From positions 1-44,810 of the forward strand of contig WRIB01000016.1 in NCBI GenBank assembly GCA_009782955.1: a stretch of 44,810 nt of DNA, written 5' to 3'. Origin of the DNA: Treponema sp. Its GTDB lineage: Bacteria > Spirochaetota > Spirochaetia > Treponematales > Breznakiellaceae. Of this stretch, positions 35,401-43,550 are shown piece after piece. Under the pieces are notes generated by a model, which saw only the letters and a program-made list of their open reading frames with translations, did not search any database and had not been told where the DNA came from. Position numbers and translations under genes: made by a program. Position 1 is the first letter of the stretch. Every line of letters starts with the position of its first letter.

Positions 35401-36639
35401 TTATGTACCGTCCTCTGTTTCAAAAGGCAAAAAATCAAGAACCTTTTTAAGACCGATTTTTTGACGCACTCTTTTGTAAAGTCCTGCAGGATCACCGCAA
35501 ACAAACATTGCCCGTCCGCCTATATTAATTTGCGAATAGCCGGCCGGTATTGTTCCGCCGCCTTTTTCATCCAAAAGATCAAGAAATCGCATTTCGCCAA
35601 GTATGGGTTTTCCGGCAAGGGTAAGAAGTTCTATGTCTTCCATTTTTGTATTAAGAAGATTTTCGTACGGATCATCCATTTGAGCTTTTGTTACCATTAG
35701 ATCGGCAAGTTTACCTTCTTCCAGGGTACCTGTTTTGTCCTGTATCCAGAAAGCTTTGGCTGCATTGATTGTAACCATTCGGAAGACAAGTTCCGGGTTT
35801 AGATCTTCGCCGTACATTGAACGGTACAGTTCCCGGTCATAACGCATTTCGTCCAGAAGATTCGCAGAACCGGTTGCCGAAGAATCGGTGCCGATAGTTA
35901 CATTAACTTCCGCTTTGATCATTTTGCGGATTTTACAGGTAACATTAAACATAAATTTATTGGAAAAACCGCACCAGGAAACACTGGCTCCCGCTTTGGC
36001 AACTTTTTCTATATCCTCGTCGCTGAATCCTATACAGTGAATAAGAAGACAATGGTTATCCAGTACGTTAAGGCTTTCCAGGTGATTCACGCCGTTCATG
36101 GCTTCTGCGTCAAACCCTTCGGAAAGATGAGTAATAAATGGCCACTTGTTTTTTACCGCCTTCTCATGTTCAATAACAATACCGTCTCCCCATTTCAGGT
36201 CGTAAGAAGATGCTTCATGGGCCAGACCATATTCCACTATGGCTCTAATGGGCAGTTTTGGCAGAATATTGGCGTTAAATTTTTGAGGAAAATGATCGTT
36301 TACCGTTGTAACTCCGGAGAATAAACATTTATAACCGGAAAGTTCGTACAGGTCTTCCCTGTTTAGCTTTGATCGTTCTTTATAGGTATCCGAGGCTTTT
36401 AGATCGTTGTCCCAGGGCAGCCATGTAAGGTAAAAGACACCCGGCTTTGGTCCGACAGGCGGGCGGTAATTCCCCTGCAGATGATCATGGGTATTAATTA
36501 GACCCGGGTAAATGTAACTGCTTTCCTTCAGGTCAACTGTACAGCCTTTTTCGGAAGCAACAATTTTATCTCCGGAAACCCCCAGAACTTTGCCAACAGC
36601 GCCAACGAGCATCACATTTTTTAACGTATAATCAGACAC
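35401..36639 (-). CDS. Amidohydrolase-superfamily enzyme (ATZ/TRZ-like)
   Basis: The 412-residue cytoplasmic hydrolase has the metal-binding pattern of the superfamily: His51 and His53 (NTHDHLQ), a later His in THLSEG, another in IHCIGF, and the metal Asp in GTDSSATGS. These residues suit a mononuclear-metal deaminase or hydrolase of the ATZ/TRZ type. The natural substrate (an amino-heterocycle, guanidine or ring amide) cannot be told. It starts at a GTG at 36639 with an AAGGGTGG ribosome site. It is the first gene of a five-gene signalling operon, an odd companion that may make or degrade the signal sensed downstream. Confidence 0.88.
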   Translation of the reverse strand: MSDYTLKNVMLVGAVGKVLGVSGDKIVASEKGCTVDLKESSYIYPGLINTHDHLQGNYRPPVGPKPGVFYLTWLPWDNDLKASDTYKERSKLNREDLYELSGYKCLFSGVTTVNDHFPQKFNANILPKLPIRAIVEYGLAHEASSYDLKWGDGIVIEHEKAVKNKWPFITHLSEGFDAEAMNGVNHLESLNVLDNHCLLIHCIGFSDEDIEKVAKAGASVSWCGFSNKFMFNVTCKIRKMIKAEVNVTIGTDSSATGSANLLDEMRYDRELYRSMYGEDLNPELVFRMVTINAAKAFWIQDKTGTLEEGKLADLMVTKAQMDDPYENLLNTKMEDIELLTLAGKPILGEMRFLDLLDEKGGGTIPAGYSQINIGGRAMFVCGDPAGLYKRVRQKIGLKKVLDFLPFETEDGT

Positions 36640-36667
36640 TAAAGGCCACCCTTATATGTACATTAGT

Positions 36668-36696
36668 ATTTTATTATCGTATAGCCGAACAGTCAA
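36668..36696 (-). promoter_or_regulatory. Sigma70 promoter of the five-gene signalling operon
   Basis: On the minus strand TTGACT (36696-36691) and TAAAAT (36673-36668) are exactly 17 bases apart, about 29 bases before the GTG start. It is the best promoter match on this strand and should drive the amidohydrolase, cNMP/TPR, Crp, FMN lipoprotein and kinase genes together. Confidence 0.65.
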
Positions 36697-36851
36697 CGAC
36701 CTATACAGAGACTTTTTTCAAGACATTGTTTGTTTTAAAAAAAGCCTGCCTATTAAGTAATTATCGGCAATTTGAGCGTTTTTCCCTTGTTTCTTCTTTA
36801 TGAAAAAGCGGATCTGTTACTATTTTTAATGGATATCTGTAAAATAATTGT
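36697..36851. other. AT-rich divergent intergenic region
   Basis: Between the operon promoter and the PHP gene I see several A and T runs but no gene or RNA. Near its right end TAAAAT at 36840-36845 stands 6 bases before the PHP ATG, with a weak -35 (TTACTA at 36817-36822). Confidence 0.4.
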
Positions 36852-37727
36852 ATGATAGACCTTCATACCCATTCAAGTATTTCCGATGGTGAACTAAATC
36901 CTGCTCAATTACTGGAAAAAGCTGTGTTTTTGGGCCTAAAAGCTCTTGCATTAACGGATCATGACACCATTTCCGGTCTGGAAGAAGCAAAAAAAGCGTC
37001 AAAAGCACTGGATATTTGTTTTATTCCAGGGGTTGAATTGGAAATTCAGACAAAATCCGGGGAAATACCGGCAATAAGCGGTGAATTTCACCTTTTAGGA
37101 CTTGGTCTTAACCATTTTTCTGATGAATTACACGCTGCTTTGGAGTATCTTTTTACTGCCCGGGAAGTACGGAACATGGAAATGCTGGAAAAAATCCGGG
37201 CAGAGGGAATATCTGTTGATTATGAAGAAATAAAAACCCTGGCAAGCCAGGGTACAAACCCGGACAAAAAAATCATAGGACGGCCGCATTTTGGCGCTTT
37301 TCTAATCAGCCGGAAAGTCGTAAAAAACCAGGAACAGGCGTTTAGCCGTTGGTTAGGGAAAGGTAAACCTTTTTATGTGCCCAAAGCTGGTCTTGAATTA
37401 AGTAAAGCTGTGCATCTGATTCACCAGGCGGGAGGAGCCGCAGTTTTAGCCCATCCCATGTCTTTGTACGTATCCTGGGGACGAATGCCCGGACTTCTGG
37501 GCATCTTTAAAGAGGCAGGCATAGACGGCATAGAAGCCTGGCACCCCAACGCCCGTGTACGGGACTGTAAGCGCCTGGAAGAACTGGGACTTTCCCTGGG
37601 GTTTTTTATCACCGCCGGCAGCGATTTCCACGGAAAAAACCGGCCAGAACGGAAACTCGGTCATACGGCAGGCGGCAGAAAAATAGAAGACAAATATATG
37701 GATTGGTATGATGGGACAAATCGTTAA
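36852..37727 (+). CDS. PHP-domain phosphoesterase (RNase AM / nucleoside-bisphosphate phosphatase type)
   Basis: The 291-residue enzyme has the PHP-domain metal ligands His5 and His7 (DLHTHS), Asp12, His37 and Asp38 (TDHDT), Glu62 (GVELEI), the later His in RPHFG, LAHPM, and the final GSDFHG. It has the length and motif order of the YciV/TrpH group, which removes phosphates from 3',5'-bisphosphonucleosides or trims 5' ends of short RNAs. It acts in the cytoplasm with a trinuclear metal centre. There is no ribosome site before the ATG, and the -10 box sits 6 bases upstream, so the mRNA is probably leaderless. Confidence 0.88.
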   Translation: MIDLHTHSSISDGELNPAQLLEKAVFLGLKALALTDHDTISGLEEAKKASKALDICFIPGVELEIQTKSGEIPAISGEFHLLGLGLNHFSDELHAALEYLFTAREVRNMEMLEKIRAEGISVDYEEIKTLASQGTNPDKKIIGRPHFGAFLISRKVVKNQEQAFSRWLGKGKPFYVPKAGLELSKAVHLIHQAGGAAVLAHPMSLYVSWGRMPGLLGIFKEAGIDGIEAWHPNARVRDCKRLEELGLSLGFFITAGSDFHGKNRPERKLGHTAGGRKIEDKYMDWYDGTNR

Positions 37728-37973
37728 AAAGACGCAGAGGAATACAAAAGGTGATAGAAATTCTCATACCAATTTTTTTCTTGACCATTTGTTAAAAACA
37801 GGCTATAAAATATTAATGATGAACAACAAAGTAAATTTTATTACTTTGCATTTACCCCCCCCCATTATTTGTACAGCGGTTTATAGTTTAAAGTACATCA
37901 GACATTATTCCTCATCCCCTTTATATATTGACGCTGAATGCAATTCAGAAAAAAACGAAATAAGGAGAAAGGT
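37728..37973. other. Intergenic region with a 9-C homopolymer
   Basis: A run of nine C at 37855-37863 lies about 110 bases upstream of the LRR protein start. TATATT near 37924 is a possible -10 for that gene. A short open frame crosses the region, but it has no ribosome site and biased composition, so I do not call it a gene. Confidence 0.5.
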
Positions 37974-39731
37974 ATGAATACCAGGAAAATGGAAATAGTA
38001 AAAATAACAAGAACAGCGTTGTTTGTTGTTGCGTTTATTCTGATGGTTAGGAGCCTCGGGTATTCACAGAATACTACAAGGCCTTCTTATAGTAAGGATT
38101 GGCGGGATTATTTAATGAGTTATGAGGGCGCCTTTTATGGCTGGGACTACAGTAAAACACAAGCGGAAAAAAGACTCGCTGCCGTTATTGCACATGAAGA
38201 TATTTTTCTCTCTGTCTATTTTCTTGGAGAAATAATATATGTTCCGGTTATCATGATAGGACAATTGACCAACGCGGATGGAACTTTTATATCGAAAGCA
38301 CACGGTCGAAGTTTTAACCAAAAAGAATTAGCACTATTAAAAGATGAGGTAATTTATGCCTTGGATAAACAGATACAGGATAACTGGAGAATTTTGTGGG
38401 AAAATTATATTAATACTGCGGAGTATAAATACCTTTCCAATTTTACTCCGGTGTCACCAACTGATAAAAAAACATGGGATATAATCCGGCAATTTGATGA
38501 AAAAATATTTGGTACAGCTTCAGCAGCGCCTAATGCCACAGAATACCATAAAAATGTGTACAAACTCATGACAGATCTGAAAGTTTTTGAAAAAATTGAA
38601 AAAAGATTTGACCCTCAGGAATTCGTTTCAGCCTTGCGGGCAAAAGCCTTTTCGTACGAAGAAATTGTCGGAATAGCCTTGAATATTGATAATATTGGCA
38701 GAGTAGTCGGTTGGAATATCAAAAATATTATAGAATATGCAAAACGGTTTTATTCCACCCCGCTAATATTTGATTCCGTTATAAATGAAAAACTGGAAGA
38801 ATTAAAAATTACAGACCTTCGAACCCTTGATGTGTTTTTGGAAGAAATACGAATTGATTACAATAAAAAAAGCGAACATTTTTTAGACACCAAGGCTGCC
38901 CTGGCCAGGTTGGATGTAATTGGTCCCCGGTTACAATACTTACAGCTCAGAAACGAACGCGGCGGATCATCTTCTGTTTCTGCTATGGATAAAACAACAT
39001 GGGAAAGGTGGTTTGGAAGCTCGTTGAAAAAGGTTGATATTCCTCCCTCTTACTATTTCGACAGGCTTTCCGGTATGGGATTTTCCTGGGAACATAGTAC
39101 CATGATACTGATTTACGGCCAGAGTAATCCTGACTTGTACTATAACGTTGAAACATGGAAAAAGAGTGACATAGATAAAGTTAAAAAGTTGAGCGGAGGA
39201 AAAGACTCGGATTGGGCTGAGCTTAAAAAAATTTTTGGTAAACCTGTTAAAAGGCCTACCACTACTCAAAGAAATGTAACAATTATTAACAAATACGAAT
39301 ATGCAGAAAAAGGCCTTACCTCTGTAACAATTCCTCCAGGTATTATTACCGTTGAGGAAGGGGCATATAAAAAGAACGAACTTACGACCATAACGATTCC
39401 TAATGGTGTAAAAACGATAGGGGGGGAAGCATTTAGCCAGAATAAGCTTACAAGCGTAACTATTCCAAATACTGTAACTACTATTGAGATAGCAGCATTT
39501 TCATTTAACAGACTCACAAGTATAATAATCCCCAATAGTGTAACTGTTATTGGGGCAGGAGCATTTTTTCATAATGACATTACAAGGATAACCATTGGGG
39601 CGAATGTTGGGCTGAACAAGATTGGAACATTAACTGTTTTTAATTTTAGTTTTGATACTTTCTATACAGAAAATGGAAGCAAGGCAGGTACGTATGTCTA
39701 CAGTAATGGAAAATGGAGCATGGAAAGGTAA
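37974..39731 (+). CDS. Secreted BspA-type leucine-rich-repeat protein
   Basis: The 585-residue product starts at the ATG at 37974, which has a strong AAGGAG site; a frame from 37938 lacks one. A signal peptide ends near Gly-Tyr-Ser-Gln. About 400 residues follow with no recognised domain, rich in Lys, Trp and Tyr. The C-terminal 130 residues carry four or five LRR_5 units of about 23 residues with the pattern LTSVTIPNxVTxIGxxAF. Such repeats are common on surface or secreted proteins of treponemes and Bacteroides that bind host or other microbial partners. It is monocistronic, and its copy number elsewhere is unknown. Confidence 0.85.
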   Translation: MNTRKMEIVKITRTALFVVAFILMVRSLGYSQNTTRPSYSKDWRDYLMSYEGAFYGWDYSKTQAEKRLAAVIAHEDIFLSVYFLGEIIYVPVIMIGQLTNADGTFISKAHGRSFNQKELALLKDEVIYALDKQIQDNWRILWENYINTAEYKYLSNFTPVSPTDKKTWDIIRQFDEKIFGTASAAPNATEYHKNVYKLMTDLKVFEKIEKRFDPQEFVSALRAKAFSYEEIVGIALNIDNIGRVVGWNIKNIIEYAKRFYSTPLIFDSVINEKLEELKITDLRTLDVFLEEIRIDYNKKSEHFLDTKAALARLDVIGPRLQYLQLRNERGGSSSVSAMDKTTWERWFGSSLKKVDIPPSYYFDRLSGMGFSWEHSTMILIYGQSNPDLYYNVETWKKSDIDKVKKLSGGKDSDWAELKKIFGKPVKRPTTTQRNVTIINKYEYAEKGLTSVTIPPGIITVEEGAYKKNELTTITIPNGVKTIGGEAFSQNKLTSVTIPNTVTTIEIAAFSFNRLTSIIIPNSVTVIGAGAFFHNDITRITIGANVGLNKIGTLTVFNFSFDTFYTENGSKAGTYVYSNGKWSMER

Positions 39732-39781
39732 TTTTGGCTATCAGACACATCGATCTTCTGGAAGGGTAATAAATAATATTA

Positions 39782-40081
39782 TCACAAAACTTTTTTAACC
39801 CATTCCGGATGGTTCCGTGCTTCTTCCAGAAGCCGTGCCATAACGCTGGTATAACCTGTCCCCAGACTTTGCCACCACTGAACAGTAGCGCTGGAAAGCC
39901 GCAGGGAAAATTGTTGTTTTCTCCGTTTTTCCATAAGCTGTTGTTTTAATTCCTGTAGTTCTGCCGGAGTTGCTTCCGGTATATCGGAAGTATCTACTTT
40001 CCGCTTTTCCAGTGCTTTAAGTCTTTTAAAAGATTCTTTGGAAAGTTTGTAGTTTTTATCTAAAATTACCCTTTTAACCAT
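39782..40081 (-). CDS. brnA: BrnA-type antitoxin
   Basis: The 99-residue protein is the antitoxin partner of the overlapping BrnT. Its C-terminal part, QFSLRLSSATVQWWQSLGTGYTSVMARLL, matches the ribbon-helix-helix DNA-binding segment of BrnA, and the N-terminal basic helical part would contact the toxin. Antitoxins of this family bind the promoter with the toxin and repress it. The ATG at 40081 lies inside the toxin gene, whose stop is 16 bases downstream, and AGAGGAA precedes it. Confidence 0.85.
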   Translation of the reverse strand: MVKRVILDKNYKLSKESFKRLKALEKRKVDTSDIPEATPAELQELKQQLMEKRRKQQFSLRLSSATVQWWQSLGTGYTSVMARLLEEARNHPEWVKKVL

Positions 40082-40338
40082 AATAATTCCTCTTTTTCTG
40101 TTTTGGTTGCCTTTCTGGCCGAAAATAATCGTCTAATACCATTTCGCTCAGTGAATGTGACAGCTAAAAACTCATGAACAAAGCCGTAAGCCCGCCACCG
40201 TTCTTCGTTATTACTATGTTCTCTGTCATATAGTTCTACGGCCAGTGGGTCAAGAAACACAGCGATCGCCTCTTCAAAACCAACCCCATGTTTTTTAATA
40301 TTCATGGAATTTTTTTCTTCGTCCCATTCAAATTCCAT
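40066..40338 (-). CDS. brnT: BrnT-type ribonuclease toxin
   Basis: The 90-residue toxin starts at the ATG at 40338, preceded by a perfect AGGAGG site; a longer frame to 40401 is not supported. It shows the family opening EFEWDEEKNSMNIKKHGVGFEEA, then REHSNNEERWRAYGF and the conserved end RLFSARKATKTEKE. BrnT has a RelE-like RNase fold that blocks translation by cutting RNA. It is the first gene of the pair, with the antitoxin overlapping its 3' end, the usual BrnTA order. Confidence 0.88.
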   Translation of the reverse strand: MEFEWDEEKNSMNIKKHGVGFEEAIAVFLDPLAVELYDREHSNNEERWRAYGFVHEFLAVTFTERNGIRRLFSARKATKTEKEELLWLKG

Positions 40339-40343
40339 TATAT

Positions 40344-40390
40344 TCCTCCTTTTTATAAATGTCAATACAATTGTATGTAAATATAGAAAT
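40344..40390 (-). promoter_or_regulatory. BrnTA promoter with palindromic operator
   Basis: On the minus strand TTTACA and TTATAA are 17 bases apart. The spacer holds a perfect 12-bp palindrome, ATACAATTGTAT at 40365-40376, which is a probable site for the BrnA-BrnT complex. The coordinates of the promoter hexamers are approximate. Confidence 0.5.
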
Positions 40391-40424
40391 ATATATGTCA
40401 TTACGTTTTATAACTCCTAAATAC

Positions 40425-42053
40425 TCATTTCGGCAGCACATCATACGGATCGTCCCCTAAACGGCGGTGCTGAATTGCTTCCAGGATATGATCGGTTTCG
40501 ATCATTTCTTTGTCTGCCAGGTCGGCAATGGTTCTGGCCATTTTCAGAACACTGTGGTAAGCCCTGCCCGAAAAAGCCAGTTTTTCCACAGCCTTGTTTA
40601 ACGCAAGTTTTGCGGTTTTTTTGAGCGGGCAGAATTGTTCGATTTGAGAAGGACTCATGCGGGAATTGCGGCTTATGCCGTTGGCTGCTGTAAAACGGCT
40701 GCGTTGAATTTCGACGGCCCGGATTACGCGATGCCGGATCGCTGCGCTGGTTTCTGCCGTATGAGTGCTGCTTGCTGATGTTAAAGCTCCATTGTTACCG
40801 CTTACCGGCACTCTGATATCTACGCGGTCAAGAAGGGCTCCTCCGATTTTCCGCCAGTGTTTGTTAATTTCCTGAGGACTGCAAAGACAATCGCCCGCCG
40901 GCCAATTGGATCCAAGTCTGCCGCAGGGACAGGCATTGGCCGCCATAACAAGTTGAAAGTCTGCCGGAAGTTTAACCGGCCCTTCGGCTCTGACTATGGT
41001 GAGTAAACGATCTTCCAGCGGCTCCCTTAAAGCCTGCAGCACATTGCTTTTGAATTCAGGCGCCTCATCCAGAAACAGGGTTCCGAAGTGGGCTAGGCTG
41101 ATTTCTCCGGGTCTGACAGTACGGCCGCCGCCCAGTATGCCTTCGGCGCTGGCAGAGTGATGAGGGGAACGAAACGGCGGTTCGGTGATAAGAGAAAACG
41201 ATGAGGAAACGGCGGAAAACGCACTATCGGTATTTTCTCCTTTCAGTTCATATTTCCCGGCAAGGCTGTGAATACGGGTTACTTCTACCGCTTCTTCGGA
41301 AGTCAGTTTTGCCATAATCGAAGGTATCCTCCGTGCCAGCATGGTTTTTCCAGCCCCCGGCGCGCCGAAAACCAAAAGATTGTGTCCGCCTGCAGCGGCT
41401 ATTTCCAGAGCACGTTTATAACGATCCTGTCCGCATACTTCGGCAAAATCACCGCAGTTGGCTGTTTCTGTAATATTTAAAGTATCTGTATGCTTATTAA
41501 AAGGCTGCGGAAAAGCCCCTTCTTTTGTCAATAAAACAAGTGCATGAGCCGCTTCGTCCAGACTGGAAACGGCTGTATAAGAAACATCAGCGTCCGGCCG
41601 CTTAATTAAAACAACTGCTTCGTCTTCGTTTTCTTTTGGAACGATAAAGAACCGGATTCCTTCGGCAATTCCTGCAGCAACAGCTGCCAATACCCCTCTG
41701 ACAGGACGGACTCTGCCGGAAAGTTCAAGTTCTCCCAACACCATCAATTGTTCCGGAAACGCTCCAAGGCCGGGAACCAATCCGGCCGCAGACATCACCG
41801 AAAGGGCGATAGGAAGATCCAGAGCGGCGCCTTCTTTTTTTATACCTGCCGGAGCCAGGTTGATTAGAACCCTGTCCAGCGGAAATGCCAGCCCGGAATT
41901 GCGGAATGCCGCCCGTACCCGCTCGCGGGATTCCTTAACCGCCCCGTCGGCAAGCCCTGAAATATCAATTCCCGGAATACCCCGGCGAAGATCGGTTTCT
42001 ACACGAATTAAAATGCCCCTGTCTCCGTAAGGAGCATAACCGGTAATATACAT
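40425..42053 (-). CDS. ComM/YifB-family magnesium-chelatase-like AAA+ ATPase
   Basis: The 542-residue protein has the N-terminal ChlI domain (residues about 20-140, with SRERVRAAFRNSG and LAPAGIKKEGAALDLPIAL), the AAA+ core with Walker A FGAPGAGKTML, a Walker B with TLFLDEAPEF, and a C-terminal lid. A Cys-rich zinc-like insert (ACPCGRLGSNWPAGDCLCS) is typical. ComM-type proteins are hexameric helicases promoting branch migration in natural transformation and recombination. The ATG at 42053 with GGGGGTG upstream is preferred over a TTG four codons before. It is upstream of BrnTA on the same strand but probably a separate unit. Confidence 0.94.
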   Translation of the reverse strand: MYITGYAPYGDRGILIRVETDLRRGIPGIDISGLADGAVKESRERVRAAFRNSGLAFPLDRVLINLAPAGIKKEGAALDLPIALSVMSAAGLVPGLGAFPEQLMVLGELELSGRVRPVRGVLAAVAAGIAEGIRFFIVPKENEDEAVVLIKRPDADVSYTAVSSLDEAAHALVLLTKEGAFPQPFNKHTDTLNITETANCGDFAEVCGQDRYKRALEIAAAGGHNLLVFGAPGAGKTMLARRIPSIMAKLTSEEAVEVTRIHSLAGKYELKGENTDSAFSAVSSSFSLITEPPFRSPHHSASAEGILGGGRTVRPGEISLAHFGTLFLDEAPEFKSNVLQALREPLEDRLLTIVRAEGPVKLPADFQLVMAANACPCGRLGSNWPAGDCLCSPQEINKHWRKIGGALLDRVDIRVPVSGNNGALTSASSTHTAETSAAIRHRVIRAVEIQRSRFTAANGISRNSRMSPSQIEQFCPLKKTAKLALNKAVEKLAFSGRAYHSVLKMARTIADLADKEMIETDHILEAIQHRRLGDDPYDVLPK

Positions 42054-42178
42054 AAACACCCCCAAACCCGGTTAGCGGATCTACTGCTATTAAGGGGAAG
42101 AGGATTATGTTGCTTGTACTAATTGTATTGTTGCTCAACCCTAAACCATGTGTAATTATCAGAATTTGTTCAAAATGT

Positions 42179-42184
42179 TATATT
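42179..42184 (+). promoter_or_regulatory. -10 box close to the FtsX/LolC-type permease start
   Basis: TATATT ends 10 bases before the ATG at 42195, with TTATCA at 42156-42161 as a possible -35 (17-base spacer). There is no Shine-Dalgarno site, suggesting a near-leaderless transcript. Confidence 0.4.
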
Positions 42185-42194
42185 AAAAAAGTAT

Positions 42195-43478
42195 ATGAAT
42201 AAAATTCACAACTCGTCTTTCAGTTCATCTTCGTTTATTGCGATCCGTTACCTTTGGGGCAGGGCAAAAGAAGGTGGCCGTTACCTAAGAGGTGCAGCTG
42301 CCGGTATAGCTTTAAGCCTTGTACCGATCATTGTTACGCTGGTAGTCGCAGATGGCATGATCCGGGGTATAACAGGCCGCTATCTGGAACTGGGAACCGG
42401 CCATCTTCAGATATACGACTATATAAGCTATAGCGATTATCCCGAAGAACTTTGTGAAAGAATTAATAATCTTGACGGTATCCGAGGAACCTGGCGGGAA
42501 AAACAGGGGTTGGGAATAATTTTGGGAAAGAACGGCCGTCTTGGAACTACTATCCGTGCAGTTGACAGCAGCTTCTGGAAAGATCAGGGGAGCGCTGAAT
42601 ATCTTGAAGTAATTGCTGGCAGCGCCGATCTGGAATCAGAAAATGAGCTGCTTCTGGGTAAAGCTTTGGCAGAAACACTGGAAGCAGAACCGGGATCAAC
42701 GGTACGTCTTATGACAATTAGGGTAAATGAAGAAGGCAGAAACATTCCCAGAGTTACCATTTTTACCGTAAAGGGAATTATTTCTTCAGGTTACAGGGAA
42801 CTGGATGCTTTGTGGTGCATTATGAATTACGAAACAGGGCTTAAGCTTCTTTCTCCTGAACTGTACAGGGCATTTCTGATAACTAAAATAAATGATCCTT
42901 ATAAAACAGTTGACGAAATTGCGGAACAGATAATGATCCAAACCGGACCGGGATACGGAGTGTATACCTGGAAAGAACTTCAGCAATCCCTGTACCGTTC
43001 CTTTGAATCTACCAGGCAATTATTGCTGTTCATTATGGCCCTGCTTGTACTGGTAGCTGCGGTAAACGTTTCTTCCGCCACGTCAATGCTGGTTATAGAA
43101 AGACAACGGGACATTGCCATACTTAAAACAGGCGGCGCCGGTCCATTTTCCATACAAAACATTTTTCTTTGGGGCGCTCTTTTAACGGGACTTGCCGGTG
43201 CAGTAATTGGAATAGGACTCGGACTCCTTATTGGAATTAACATCAATTCAATTATCCGTGGTTTGGAAAAATTTCTTTCCTTCCTTTCAAGCCCATGGGG
43301 CAGCCAGGTAAAGCTTCTGGATCCCGATTATTATCTGGAAACAATTCCAATTATAATAGACTGGAAAATGGTTTTGATTATCGGCCTGTTTACCGTTTTT
43401 TGTTCATGTATTGCCTCTGCCCTTCCCGCCCGCCGTGCAGGAATACTTAAACCCCTGGAAATATTACAGCGGGTATAA
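42195..43478 (+). CDS. ABC transporter permease, FtsX/LolC-E-like
   Basis: The 427-residue inner-membrane protein has one N-terminal helix (about 35-55), a large periplasmic MacB-PCD-like domain (about 60-260), then three helices (about 275-300, 320-350 and 395-415) forming an FtsX domain. The coupling motif is MLVIERQRDIAILKTGGAG. This layout is used by LolC/LolE lipoprotein release permeases, and the family resemblance is nearest to those. No ATPase gene is adjacent, so its nucleotide-binding partner must be encoded elsewhere. It ends in ALPARRAGILKPLEILQ, a typical C-terminal motif of this family. Confidence 0.88.
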   Translation: MNKIHNSSFSSSSFIAIRYLWGRAKEGGRYLRGAAAGIALSLVPIIVTLVVADGMIRGITGRYLELGTGHLQIYDYISYSDYPEELCERINNLDGIRGTWREKQGLGIILGKNGRLGTTIRAVDSSFWKDQGSAEYLEVIAGSADLESENELLLGKALAETLEAEPGSTVRLMTIRVNEEGRNIPRVTIFTVKGIISSGYRELDALWCIMNYETGLKLLSPELYRAFLITKINDPYKTVDEIAEQIMIQTGPGYGVYTWKELQQSLYRSFESTRQLLLFIMALLVLVAAVNVSSATSMLVIERQRDIAILKTGGAGPFSIQNIFLWGALLTGLAGAVIGIGLGLLIGININSIIRGLEKFLSFLSSPWGSQVKLLDPDYYLETIPIIIDWKMVLIIGLFTVFCSCIASALPARRAGILKPLEILQRV

Positions 43479-43505
43479 ATTAAAAACCCCTTGGATTTTT
43501 TATCT

Positions 43506-43523
43506 GGAAATAGTAGTATTTCC
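43506..43523. terminator. Hairpin downstream of the permease gene
   Basis: GGAAATA at 43506-43512 and TATTTCC at 43517-43523 form a perfect 7-bp stem with a GTAG loop. It lies 28 bases after the permease stop and before the next gene. The T run is upstream of the stem, so termination is uncertain. Confidence 0.4.
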
Positions 43524-43550
43524 TCAAGATCATAAAAGGCGGAACAATGT

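Noticed and set aside
37708-37977. 89-codon open frame between the PHP and LRR genes
   Set aside because: It overlaps the end of the PHP gene, reads through the C tract, has no ribosome site and no recognisable pattern.
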